64,000 bases of DNA. Origin: Caprella mutica. Lineage: Eukaryota; Arthropoda; Malacostraca; Amphipoda; Caprellidae. Position numbers and translations under genes: made by a program. Where the stretch lies: NCBI GenBank assembly GCA_947561585.1, contig CANNZV010002358.1, forward strand, positions 1 through 64,000, read 5' to 3'. The notes under the pieces were generated by a model, which saw only the letters and a program-made list of their open reading frames with translations, ran no database searches and had not been told where the DNA came from. This document shows positions 9,204 through 22,040 of the stretch, piece after piece. Within the stretch, counting starts at the first letter, position 1, and the number at the start of each line of letters is the position of its first letter.

Positions 9204-11916
9204 TGTAAAGAAAACATGAAGCTACGTGAAAAGGTGTAAAGGAAACATGAAGCTACGTGAAAAGGTGTAAAGGAAACATGAAGCTACGTGAAAAGGTGTA
9301 AAGGAAACATGAAGCTACGTGAAAACGTGTAAAGGAAACATGAAGCTACGTGAAAAGGTGTAAAGGAAACATGAAGCTACGTGAAAAGGTGTAAAGGAAA
9401 CATGAAGCTACGTGAAAAGGTGTAAAGGAAACATGAAGCTACGTGAAAAGGTGTAAAGGAAACATGAAGCTACGTGAAAAGGTGTAAAGGAACATGAAGC
9501 TACGTGAAAAGGTGTAAAGGAAACATGAAGCTACGTGAAAAGGTGTAAAGGAAACATGAAGCTACGTGAAAAGGTGTAAAGGAAACATGAAGCTACGTGA
9601 AAAGGTGTAAAGGAAACATGAAGCTACGTGAAAAGGTGTAAAGGAAACATGAAGCTACGTGAAAAGGTGTAAAGGAAACATGAAGCTACGTGAAAAGATG
9701 TAAAGGAAACATGAAGCTACGTGAAAAGGTGTAAAGGAAACATGAAGCTACGTGAAAAGGTGTAAAGGAAACATGAAGCTACGTGAAAACGTGTAAAGGA
9801 AACATGAAGCTACGTGAAAAGGTGTAAAGGAAACATGAAGCTACGTGAAAAGGTGTAAAGGAAACATGAAGCTACGTGAAAACGTGTAAAGGAAACATGA
9901 AGCTACGTGAAAAGGTGTAAAGGAAACATGAAGCTACGTGAAAAGGTGTAAAGGAAACATGAAGCTACGTGAAAAGGTGTAAAGGAAACATGAAGCTACG
10001 TGTAAAGGTGTAAAGGAAACATGAAGCTACGTGAAAACGTGTAAAGGAAACATGAAGCTACGTGAAAAGGTGTAAAGGAAACATGAAGCTACGTGAAAAG
10101 GTGTAAAGGAAACATGAAGTTACGTGAAAAGGTGTAAAGGAAACATGAAGCTACGTGAAAAGGTGTAAAGGAAACATGAAGCTACGTGAAAAGGTCTAAA
10201 GGAAACATGAAGCTAGGTGAAAAGGTGTAAAGGAAACATGAAGCTACGTGAAAAGGTGTAAAGGAAACATGAAGCTACGTGAAAACGTGTAAAGGAAACA
10301 TGAAGCTACGTGAAAAGGTGTAAAGGAAACATGAAGCTACGTGAAAAGGTGTAAAGGAAACATGAAGCTACATGAAAACGTGTAAAGGAAACATGAAGCT
10401 ACGTGAAAAGGTGTAAAGGAAACATGAAGTTACGTGAAAAGGTGTAAAGGAAACATGAAGCTACGTGAAAACGTGTAAAGGAAACATGAAGCTACGTGAA
10501 AAGGTGTAAAGGAAACATGAAGCTACGTGAAAAGGTGTAAAGGAAACATGAAGCTACGTGAAAACGTGTAAAGGAAACATGAAGCTACGTGAAAAGGTGT
10601 AAAGGAAACATGAAGCTACGTGAAAAGGTGTAAAGGAAACATGAAGCTACGTGTAAAGGTGTAAAGGAAACATGAAGCTACGTGAAAAGGTGTAAAGGAA
10701 ACATGAAGCTACGTGAAAAGGTGTAAAGGAAACATGAAGCTACGTGAAAAGGTGTAAAGGAAACATGAAGCTACGTGAAAAGGTGTAAAGGAAACATGAA
10801 GCTACGTGAAAAGGTGTAAAGGAACATGAAGCTACGTGAAAAGGTGTAAAGGAAACATGAAGCTACGTGAAAAGGTGTAAAGGAAACATGAAGCTACGTG
10901 AAAAGGTGTAAAGGAAACATGAAGCTACGTGAAAAGGTGTAAAGAAAACATGAAGCTACGTGAAAAGGTGTAAAGGAAACATGAAGCTACGTGAAAAGGT
11001 GTAAAGGAAACATGAAGCTACGTGAAAAGGTGTAAAGGAAACATGAAGCTACGTGAAAAGGTGTAAAGGAAACATGAAGCTACGTGAAAAGGTGTAAAGG
11101 AAACATGAAGCTACGTGAAAAGGTGTAAAGGAAACATGAAGCTACGTGAAAAGGTGTAAAGGAAACATGAAGCTACGTGAAAAGGTGTAAAGGAAACATG
11201 AAGCTACGTGAAAACGTGTAAAGGAAACATGAAGCTACGTGAAAAGGTGTAAAGGAAACATGAAGCTACGTGAAAAGGTGTAAAGGAAACATGAAGCTAC
11301 GTGAAAAGGTGTAAAGGAAACATGAAGCTACGTGTAAAGGTGTAAAGGAAACATGAAGCTACGTGAAAACGTGTAAAGGAAACATGAAGCTACGTGAAAA
11401 GGTGTAAAGGAAACATGAAGCTACGTGAAAACGTGTAAAGGAAACATGAAGCTACGTGAAAAGGTGTAAAGGAAACATGAAGCTACGTGAAAAGGTGTAA
11501 AGGAAACATGAAGCTACGTGAAAAGGTCTAAAGGAAACATGAAGCTACGTGAAAAGGTGTAAAGGAAACATGAAGCTACGTGAAAAGGTGTAAAGGAAAC
11601 ATGAAGCTACGTGAAAAGGTGTAAAGGAAACATGAAGCTACGTGAAAACGTGTAAAGGAAACATGAAGCTACGTGAAAAGGTGTAAAGGAAACATGAAGC
11701 TACGTGAAAAGGTGTAAAGGAAACATGAAGCTACGTGAAAAGGTGTAAAGGAAACATGAAGCTACGTGAAAAGGTGTAAAGGAAACATGAAGCTACGTGA
11801 AAAGGTGTAAAGGAAACATGAAGCTACGTGTAAAGGTGTAAAGGAAACATGAAGCTACGTGAAAAGGTGTAAAGGAAACATGAAGCTACGTGAAAAGGTG
11901 TAAAGGAAACATGATG
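9204..11916. repeat. 31-bp minisatellite, about 87 copies
   Basis: A very homogeneous array. Each unit joins GGAAACATGAAGCTACGTG to AAAAGGTGTAAA. The main variants are AAAACGTG for AAAAGGTG, and GTGTAAAGG for GTGAAAAGG. Only two units have lost one A (at about 9488 and 10821). The AAAACGTG variant recurs at exact multiples of 31 bp, including four in a row spaced 93 bp apart. The period is not divisible by three, and TAA and TGA triplets occur in each unit, so there is no long frame. Confidence 0.98.
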
Positions 11917-13449
11917 TCACGTGAAAAAGTGCTGTGAAACAAGAAAACACGTATAAAGATACCTGCTGATATAAAAAAGGCCCGCACTATCAAATATGTA
12001 ACTCAGGTTATGTTATATGAATATTATAACGAAAGGTCACAATTTGTAACAGTTTGTGTGTACATATAATGATTACCAATCTCATATTCTTCTGCTATAG
12101 AGAAAAGCGTTAGAAGTTTCAATGTCCCTTTCCAAAACATCGAATATTTTAATTTAGATTTCAACTCACAGGAAACTTGATGTGGAATAGGAAAAGTTTG
12201 GCTGAATTCCGCCAAAGTACTCCAAAAGATAATAATTAATAGACAGTTCGAAAGGACATTACCAATGCAGATGGAACTTCAACTAAATCAACTTTATAAG
12301 AGTTTTTTGAACGGAAATAATGATGCTACACCTGGAGAATATTTAAGCTGCAATTCTTTCAGTTGACTAGCAATTAGCTAGGAGTTGCCAGACGAACAGT
12401 TTAGAATTTTACACAACACCTGTCTATTGTGATTAACCTTGAGTTTGAGTAGTTAACATGTTACTTTGTACTGCAAAATAATTCGTAAGAGAACAGTTCA
12501 AAATGATTTTCTTTTAGAAGTTTTTCTTAAAACCAACTAAACATTGATTTATGTGAGTGTGGAATGAAATTTTATTGTAAAATGTATATAAAATGTCAAT
12601 AGATTTGCGAGATATATTGCTAACTAAAGCATTATAGGAGAGTAATTTGAAAAAAAGTGAATATAAAATAATTACCTCGAAATTTGAAATCAAGTCACTA
12701 AAAAGATATACCAGAAAAGTCTTAGCTATCCTGTTTTTTTAGTGTTACTAATAGGACGCCATCTTGTTTGTCGTACGAATCGAACGAAAAAGAACATTTT
12801 TTGCTGTCTCAAAATATCGAAAAACACTACAGCTCCTCAATTATGGACAACTGAACAGTCCGTAAATTTTGTTTTCCATAAATAATGTAGGTACTCGAAG
12901 AAATAAAGAAAGAAAATAAGTTTTGTGAAGTTAAGTACTATTTTTAATATTAGGTAAGAGAACACGTTTTTTCTTTTGAAACAATCAATTTACCCAAATT
13001 TTATATAATCTTTAATTTTTGACGTAATGTTTCGGAAGTTCTTTCTTTCGTTGGAATAACAATTCAATATCAGAGGCAATTATATTAGAACAAATTGTAT
13101 TGTTAAATATGATAGAAATTTCTAAAAAAGGTTACACCAAAATTTTAAACAAAAATCACAACTTTACTCAATGAAATAAAAGTCCAAAAATTTTGTAATC
13201 CACAAAAACGTTTTTCCATAATTTAGGATAATAGTCCGTTAAATTTGTATAATTTTGCTTTAATTTGGTAGTGAATTAATCAATTTAACCTACTTTGAAC
13301 CTGCATTATATTATGTTGTTACTTAGCTATTCCCACATATAATATACTGTATTAAATCTTTTAAAATGTGATGAGAAAATAAAGGAGAGTTTAATTGATG
13401 ATGTCTTCGCCAAGTGTGAAGAATTTGCTACTTCCCTATTCTATGAAAT
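11917..13449. other. AT-rich stretch, nothing recognised
   Basis: The sequence between two large minisatellites shows no supported gene, RNA or element. Short open frames here, such as one of 63 codons on the minus strand at 12024-12215, have no recognisable motif and AT-driven composition. Confidence 0.5.
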
Positions 13450-15730
13450 GTGAGACAACTCACTGCTGTTTAGCTGACCAATCACAGATAGAGACAACTC
13501 ACTGCTGTTTAGCTGACCAATCACAGATAGAGACAACTCACTGCTGTTTAGCTGACCAATCACAGATAGAGACAACTCGCTGCTGTTTAGCTGACCAATC
13601 ACAGATAGAGAACACTTGCTGCTGTTTTAGCTGACCAATCACAGATAGAGACAACTCGCTGCTGTTTAGCTGACCAATCACAGATAGAGAACACTTGCTG
13701 CTGTTTTAGCTGACCAATCACAGATAGAGACAACTCACTGCTGTTTAGCTGACCAATCACAGATAGAGACAACTCGCTGCTGTTTTAGCTGACCAATCAC
13801 AGATAGAGAACACTTGCTGCTGTTTTAGCTGACCAATCACAGATAGAGACAACTCGCTGCTGTTTAGCTGACCAATCACAGATAGAGACCACTTGCTGCT
13901 GTTTTAGCTGACCAATCACAGATAGAGACAACTCACTGCTGTTTTAGCTGACCAATCACAGATAGAGACAACTCGCTGCTGTTTAGCTGACCAATCACAG
14001 ATAGAGACAACTCGCTGCTGTTTAGCTGACCAATCACAGATAGAGACAACTCGCTGTTGTTTAGCTGACCAATCACAGATAGAGACAACTCGCTGTTGTT
14101 TAGCTGACCAATCACAGATAGTCGTTGTTGTTTAGCTGACCAATCACAGATAGAGACAACTCGCTGTTGTTTAGCTGACCAATCACAGATAGAGACAACT
14201 CGCTGTTGTTTTAGCTGACCAATGACAGATAGACACAACTCGCTGTTGTTTAGCTGACCAATCACAGATAGAGACAACTCGCTGCTGTTTTAGCTGACCA
14301 ATCACAGATAGAGACAACTCACTGCTGTTTAGCTGACCAATCACAGATAGAGACAACTCGCTGCTGTTTTAGCTGACCAATCACAGATAGAGAACACTTG
14401 CTGCTGTTTTAGCTGACCAATCACAGATAGAGACAACTCGCTGCTGTTTAGCTGACCAATCACAGATAGAGACCACTTGCTGCTGTTTTAGCTGACCAAT
14501 CACAGATAGAGACAACTCACTGCTGTTTTAGCTGACCAATCACAGATAGAGACAACTCGCTGCTGTTTAGCTGACCAATCACAGATAGAGACAACTCGCT
14601 GCTGTTTAGCTGACCAATCACAGATAGAGACAACTCGCTGTTGTTTAGCTGACCAATCACAGATAGAGACAACTCGCTGTTGTTTAGCTGACCAATCACA
14701 GATAGTCGTTGTTGTTTAGCTGACCAATCACAGATAGAGACAACTCGCTGTTGTTTAGCTGACCAATCACAGATAGAGACAACTCGCTGCTGTTTAGCTG
14801 ACCAATCACAGATAGAGACAACTCGCTGTCGTTTAGCTGACCAATCACAGATAGAGACAACTCGCTGTCGTTTAGCTGACCAATCACAGATAGAGACAAC
14901 TCTCTGTTGTTTAGCTGACCAATCACAGATAGAGACAACTCGCTGTTGTTTAGCTGACCAATCACAGATAGAGACAACTCACTGCTGTTTTAGCTGACCA
15001 ATCACAGATAGAGACAACTCGCTGCTGTTTAGCTGACCAATCACAGATAGAGACAACTCGCTGCTGTTTAGCTGACCAATCACAGATAGAGACAACTCGC
15101 TGCTGTTTAGCTGACCAATCACAGATAGAGACAACTCGCTGTTGTTTAGCTGACCAATCACAGATAGAGACAACTCGCTGTTGTTTAGCTGACCAATCAC
15201 AGATAGTCGTTGTTGTTTAGCTGACCAATCACAGATAGAGACAACTCGCTGTTGTTTAGCTGACCAATCACAGATAGAGACAACTCGCTGTTGTTTTAGC
15301 TGACCAATGACAGATAGAGACAACTCGCTGTTGTTTAGCTGACCAATCACAAATAGAGACAACTCGCTGCTGTTTTAGCTGATTAGCTGACCAATCACAG
15401 ATAGTCGTTGTTGTTTAGCTGACCAATCACAGATAGAGACAACTCGCTGTTGTTTAGCTGACCAATCACAGATAGAGACAACTCGCTGTTGTTTTAGCTG
15501 ACCAATCACAGATAGAGACAACTCGCTGTTGTTTAGCTGACCAATCACAGATAGAGACAACTCGCTGCTGTTTTAGCTGACCAATCACAGATAGAGACAA
15601 CTCGCTGCTGTTTAGCTGACCAATCACAAATAGAGACAACTCGCTGCTGTTTTAGCTGATTAGCTGACCAATCACAGATAGATACAACTTGCTGCTGTTT
15701 TAGCTGATTAGCTGACCAATCACAGATAGA
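13450..15730. repeat. 39/40-bp minisatellite with CCAAT and GATA motifs
   Basis: About 57 copies. Each unit contains AGCTGACCAATCACAGATAG followed by AGACAACTCGCTGCTGTTT, with a fourth T in the longer form. Shortened units with GATAGTCGTTGTTG occur at 14121, 14705, 15206 and 15404. The block from 13807 recurs 584 bp later from 14391 with the same order of variants. Because 39 is divisible by three, several minus-strand frames stay open with a repeated SVIGQL-type peptide. These are not genes. Confidence 0.97.
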
Positions 15731-15734
15731 GTTG

Positions 15735-17351
15735 TTCAGTACTGAATGACGTCAGATAATAAAGTGATTTTTTTTTCAGGTAGAAAAAAGAATAAAGAGC
15801 GCGTTATATTTATGTAAAATAGATTGATTTAATGGCTAATAAAAATAGATTGAATACGCAATTTCTGATTCAAATGCCAATAATTAGATTATTAAACCAT
15901 TTGGAAGAAAATGAACCTAACAAGCTCTGAATCTACTTCTCTGTCCATCAATCTATATATCTATCCAAATAATTTCCCTCGTTTATCGAATTATTTATTT
16001 GGTGTCCACTTTTGCTCGACGAGTATTAACAAATGAACTATACAAAAATTAACAGTTTGAAGACCAGGATTCATATATAAATGGGAAATTGAGACTCCAC
16101 TGGCGATTATATTTTAATAAACAATATTTCGAGCAGGTTTCTTGAATTTAAAATTTCTTGAAAACGAGCTAAGAAACCTCAATTTCCTATTTTTAAATGT
16201 AACTATGTTACGAACAGGAATATATTGATATGATATTTAAATTCTTAAGTTTTTATTCCCTTTTTAAATATATTTTATTTATGAAATATAGTATCGGTTT
16301 ATGAATAAGAATTTTTTTTTTTTTTTTATTTACTAAAAAATAACCTTAAAAGGGTAAGAATTTACTATTGAAGACCCGTTATTATAAACAGGCAAGTGCA
16401 CCAGTGCTATAATAAGATCCCCGTTCGTCCGTCCGCCAGTCCGCGGTCACACTTGTAATTTTTCATCAAATTAGTAATGCAAAGAAAGATATCATTGAAT
16501 GTTAACAATATATATGTATATAAGAGATAATTGCAGTCGCTTAAAATCTGGTTAGATGAAAATAACACATGTATCCATCAGTTATAACTGTTCAAATTCA
16601 TTCTATCTGTAATATATGTAATTTTTAATTAAAAATTAAAAAAAAATACATCAAATTTTCAAATTGAACAGCTGGACTTTTTCAGCAATGCATAACATGG
16701 GCAATATTTTTCAATAAATTTGCCGTTTCATTCGGAGTGTACTGCAATACTAGCTATATACCTTTTCGTCAATATCTCGATATTTTGGCCTTTTACTCTG
16801 TGTGTCATCTCTCCTTGCTTGAATTCTTTTAGATGGAGTTAATACTTCTACCTTCATTTTTGAACGATTAATTTCCAAATATTAGGATGCTCGCTCATAA
16901 TTAATGCTCTCATTGCGTAGTTGAAACTTGTTTAGCATTCATTAATAGTTCACTGAAAATCCCGTAGTAATCTGTCTTGAACATTCCAATATTCAACTGT
17001 ATATAACGGGCTTTTGCGTTGGTTTCATCTTCCCCGTTTTGTTCCAATGTACGTAGCTTCGAAGTAGTTAAAAAAACTCAATTGGCATCCTCGCATAAAT
17101 CTTCATTAACGTCAACAACATCTTCAGGTGGTAAGGACGCTATAAGGCACAAACATTTTATCTTAAAATATACTAATTAAATTATTGTACATCTATCAAG
17201 TATAATGTTACTTTAAACAATCATGAATTGTGCAGTACAATTACATTAACGAAGTACATCAACTATGTAGTATCACCTACATACATTATACTATTTTATA
17301 TCAAAACATTAATGGTAACTTTTTACTCCGTTTAAATTTTTTTGCGTTAAT
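15735..17351. other. AT-rich stretch, nothing recognised
   Basis: No supported coding region. A T-run lies at 16311-16328 and a short GC-richer patch, CCGTTCGTCCGTCCGCCAG, at about 16422-16440. The latter resembles sequence seen in some transposon ends, but I cannot place it. Confidence 0.45.
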
Positions 17352-17943
17352 TACCTTCGCAATCTTGCGGAAGGTTATATTTTCATCGGAATTTATTTAT
17401 TTATTTATTTATCATCTTGTTATTCGCTTAACTGAAAAAGTGTTCAACCAAATTGCCTGAAATTTGGTGGAACGATTGGTCCATGTCCAGTACCTGCTGG
17501 TAGTCTTTTGGGAGTGACCTGATCAAGGGTCAAGGTCACGGTCATTTACAACTTCAAAAGTATCCAACCATATTGTATGAAACTTGGTGGAATGATTGGT
17601 CAATATGCAGGAACTATTTTGATAGATTTTGGGAGTGATTGGGTCAAAGGTCAAAGATCAAGGACAAGGCCATTTGTAACTCAAAAAGTATTCAACCAAA
17701 TTGTCTAAAATTTGATGGTATATTTGGTCAATGACCAGGAACGATCTGGTAGAATTTTGGAAGCGATCCGGTCAAAGGTCAAGGTCAAGGTCATTTATAA
17801 CTCGAAAAATATTGTACCATATTGCATGAAAGTTGGTGGGACGATTCATTATTATCCAGTTAGTAGTTTCCTTAATTTTGGGAGAGAACGGGTCAAAGCG
17901 GAGGCGAAGGTATACGCTCTACCGAGTGCACATAATCTAGTTG
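17352..17943 (+). repeat. Dispersed AGGTCA-rich repeat, copy 3
   Basis: The longest copy. It begins with the near-hairpin ACCTTCGCAATCTTGCGGAA and ends with GTATACGCTCTACCGAGTGC. Inside are about four modules of roughly 115 bp with TTTTGGGAGTGATTGGGTC, GGTCAAAGGTCAAGG and ATATTGCATGAAAGTTGG. TTTA repeats lie near the start (17395-17415). Open frames through it are short and unrelated between modules. Confidence 0.82.
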
Positions 17944-18523
17944 GACGAGTTTTCCATGGACGAATTTTCCGAGGACGAATATTCCGTGAATGAAATTATT
18001 GTCTGGTCACACAAGCAATGTGATGAAAAAGGACACAAGCACCGGTGTCTCCACTCACAGAAGATTCCTGGAAGATGAAAATGAAGAGGTGATGGTAAAT
18101 GAAGCCTAGGAGTCTATCCAAGACTTCGTAGTTGAAGAGTATAACTCTAGCGCTTTCCTCTAAAACTATGTACATGTAGCGGTAAAAAAAAATGATAAGC
18201 ATTGTATAAAGGAAAAAAGACAATTCATAATCTAAATTACAACAGTTCCTCACCTAAGGAAGCTACCCTCCTTCTCTTCCATTCACCACATACAGCTTTA
18301 GGATAGAGCCCCTGGGGCCCTATTAAATATATTTAGATACATCAATAACGAGTTAGTATAGTTTATGCTCCACAGTGTATAATGTAGGCAATGGATTCCA
18401 ATAGAGACACCCATATTGTCTGCAGAGTTCACAAGTGCAACTTTAAAATTTGCTGTCAATACTAATTCCTAAATACGAGCGAAAATTACCATACAATTCG
18501 GCAAAACAATATTTGGGAATGGG
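17944..18523. other. Unique-looking sequence, no gene recognised
   Basis: It is slightly less AT-rich than its surroundings. An 85-codon open frame on the minus strand (17996-18253) shows no motif I recognise. I do not call a gene. Confidence 0.4.
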
Positions 18524-20977
18524 AGAACAGTGATAATATTGGTGGTACTGTTACAGTGATAATATTGGTGATACTGTTACAGTGATAATATTGGTGGTAC
18601 TGTTACAGTGATAATATTGGTGATACTGTTACAGTGATAATATTGGTGGTACTGTTACAGTGATAATATTGGTGATACTGTTACAGTGATAATATTGGTG
18701 ATACTGTTACAGTGATAATATTGGTGGTACTGTTACAGTGATAATATTGGTGATACTGTTACAGTGATAATATTGGTGATATTGTTACAGTGATAATATT
18801 GGTGATACTGTCACAGTGATAATATTGGTGGTACTGTTACAGTGATAATATTGGTGGTACTGTTACAGTGATAATATTGGTGATACTGTTACAGTGATAA
18901 TATTGGTGGTACTGTTACAGTGATAATATTGGTGATACTGTTACAGTGATAATATTGGTGGTAGTGTTACAGTGATAATATTGGTGATACTGTTACAGTG
19001 ATAATATTGGTGATACTGTCACAGTGATAATATTGGTGATACTGTTACAGTGATAATATTGGTGGTACTGTTACAGTGATAATATTGGTGATACTGTTAC
19101 AGTGATAATATTGGTGGTACTGTTACAGTGATAATATTGGTGATACTGTCACAGTGATAATATTGGTGATACTGTTACAGTGATAATATTGGTGGTATTG
19201 TTACAGTGATAATATTGGTGATATATTGTTACAGTGATAATATTGGTGATATTGTTACAGTGATAATATTGGTGATATTGTTACAGTGATAATATTGGTG
19301 ATACTGTTACAGTGATAATATTGGTGATATTGTTACAGTGATAATATTGGTGATACTGTCACAGTGATAATATTGGTGATACTGTTACAGTGATAATATT
19401 GGTGGTACTGTTACAGTGATAATATTGGTGATACTGTTACAGTGATAATATTGGTGGTACTGTTACAGTGATAATATTGGTGATACTGTTACAGTGATAA
19501 TATTGGTGACATTGTTACAGTGATAATATTGGTGATACTGTCACAGTGATAATATTGGTGATACTGTTACAGTGATAATATTGGTGGTACTGTTACAGTG
19601 ATAATATTGGTGATACTGTTACAGTGATAATATTGGTGGTACTGTTACAGTGATAATATTGGTGATACTGTTACAGTGATAATATTGGTGGTACTGTTAC
19701 AGTGATAATATTGGTGATACTGTTACAGTGATAATATTGGTGATACTGTTACAGTGATAATATTGGTGGTACTGTTACAGTGATAATATTGGTGATACTG
19801 TTACAGTGATAATATTGGTGGTACTGTTACAGTGATAATATTGGTGATACTGTCACAGTGATAATATTGGTGATACTGTTACAGTGATAATATTGGTGGT
19901 ATTGTTACAGTGATAATATTGGTGATATATTGTTACAGTGATAATATTGGTGATACTGTTACAGTGATAATATTGGTGATACTGTTACAGTGATAATATT
20001 GGTGATATTGTTACAGTGATAATATTGGTGATATTGTTACAGTGATAATATTGGTGATACTGTCACAGTGATAATATTGGTGGTACTGTTACAGTGATAA
20101 TATTGGTGATACTGTTACAGTGATAATATTGGTGATATTGTTACAGTGATAATATTGGTGATATTGTTACAGTGATAATATTGGTGATACTGTCACAGTG
20201 ATAATATTGGTGATACTGTTACAGTGATATTATTGGTGATACTGTTACAGTGATAATATTGGTGATACTGTTACAGTGATAATATTGGTGACATTGTTAC
20301 AGTGATAATATTGGTGATACTGTTACAGTGATAATATTAGTGATACTGTTACAGTGATAATATTGGTGATACTGGTAAAGTGATAAAATTGGTGATACTG
20401 TTACAGTGATAATATTGGTGATACTGTTACAGTGATAATATTGGTGGTACTGTTACAGTGATAATATTGGTGATACTGTTACAGTGATAATATTGGTGAT
20501 ACTGTTACAGTGATAATATTGGTGATACTGTCACAGTGATAATATTGGTAATACTGTCACAGTGATAATATTGGTGATACTGTTACAGTGATAATATTGG
20601 TGATACTGGTAAAGTGATAATATTGGTGATACTGTTACAGTGATAATATTGGTGATACTGTTACAGTGATAATATTGGTGATACTGTTACAGTGATAATA
20701 TTGGTGATACTGTTACAGTGATAATATTGGTGGTACTGTTACAGTGATAATATTGGTGGTACTGTTACAGTGATAATATTGGTGATACTGTCACAGTGAT
20801 AATATTGGTGATACTGTTACAGTGATAATATTGGTGATACTGTTACAGTGATAATATTGGTGGTACTGTTACAGTGATAATATTGGTGATACTGTTACAG
20901 TGATAATATTGGTGATACTGTTACAGTGATAATATTGGTGATACTGTTACAGTGATAATATTGGTGGTACTGTTACA
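18524..20977. repeat. 26-bp minisatellite, about 94 copies
   Basis: Units combine ACAGTGATAATATTGG with TGATACTGTT or TGGTACTGTT. The GAT and GGT forms often alternate, giving a 52-bp sub-period. Rarer variants are TGTCAC, GATATTGTT, GACATT and a 28-bp unit with GATATATTG. The 28-bp unit and its neighbours recur 704 bp apart (19221 and 19925). Confidence 0.97.
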
Positions 20978-21275
20978 TCTTTACAATGATACAAATTAAT
21001 ACATTCATAAGATGAATACTCGTGTTTCTCCACATTAATTAATTCTACCTCTACTCGTATTTCTTCAAAAATAATCATCATTAAGCAGACAGTTTATCTT
21101 CCTCATTTCGTTGATTTTTGAGAAGTAAATTAGAAACTTAAATGAGTATGCATTTAAAACAAACAACACACAATATAATAAAGGGAAAATAATTAAACTC
21201 TAAATAACACTAGTGATATATCGATATCACTGTTAAACTGATATGCTGTTAGAGTACATAAATACTTTAAAAAGA

Positions 21276-22040
21276 GAGTGATAACTGCAGTCATTCTCTC
21301 TACAGTAACTGCAGTCATTCTCTCTACAGTAACTGCAGTCATTCTCTCTACAGTAACTGCAGTCATTCTCTCTACAGTAACTGTAGTCATTCTCTCTACA
21401 GTAACTGCAGTCATTCTCTCTACAGTAACTGCAGTCATTCTCTCTACAGTAACTGTAGTCATTCTCTCTACAGTAACTGCAGTCATTCTCTCTACAGTAA
21501 CTGCAGTCATTCTCTCTAAAGTAACTGCAGTCATTCTCTCTACAGTAACTGCAGTCATTCTCTCTACAATAACTGCAGTCATTCTCTCTACAGTAACTGC
21601 AGTCATTCTCTCTAGTCACTCCAGTCACTCTCTCTACAGTCACTCCAGTCACTCTCTCACACTCACTCCAGTCACTCTCTCTACAGTAACTACAGTCACT
21701 CTCTCTACAGTCACTCCAGTCACTCTCTCTACAGTAACTACAGTCATTCTCTCTACAGTAACTACAGTCATTCTCTCTACAGTCACTCTCTCTACAGTAA
21801 CTGCAGTCATTCTTTCTACAGTAACTACAGTCACTCTCTCTACAGTAACTACAGTCACTCTCTCTACAGTAACTACAGTCACTCTCGCTACAGTAACTAC
21901 AGTCACTCTCTCTACAGTAACTACAGTCATTCTCTCTACAGTAACTACAGTCACTCTCTCTACAGTCACTCCAGTCACTCTCTCTACAGTCACTCCAGTC
22001 ACTCTCTCTACAGTCACTCTCTCAGACTCACTCCAGTAAT
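21276..22040. repeat. 24-bp minisatellite with two subtypes
   Basis: About 32 copies. The left half (to about 21610) uses GTAACTGCAGTCATTCTCTC plus TACA. The right half shifts to GTAACTACAGTCACTCTCTC and CACTCCAGTCACTCTCTC types, some shortened. Since 24 is divisible by three, open frames of 137-253 codons exist on both strands. They are repeat artefacts. Confidence 0.96.

Noticed and set aside
9204..11916. CRISPR-like array of 31-bp repeats
   Set aside because: There are no spacers: units abut directly. The genome is eukaryotic and the repeat is an ordinary minisatellite.
13933..15560. Several minus-strand frames with SVIGQL repeats
   Set aside because: The 39-bp unit is divisible by three. 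Frames break at every 40-bp unit and no flanking coding sequence exists.
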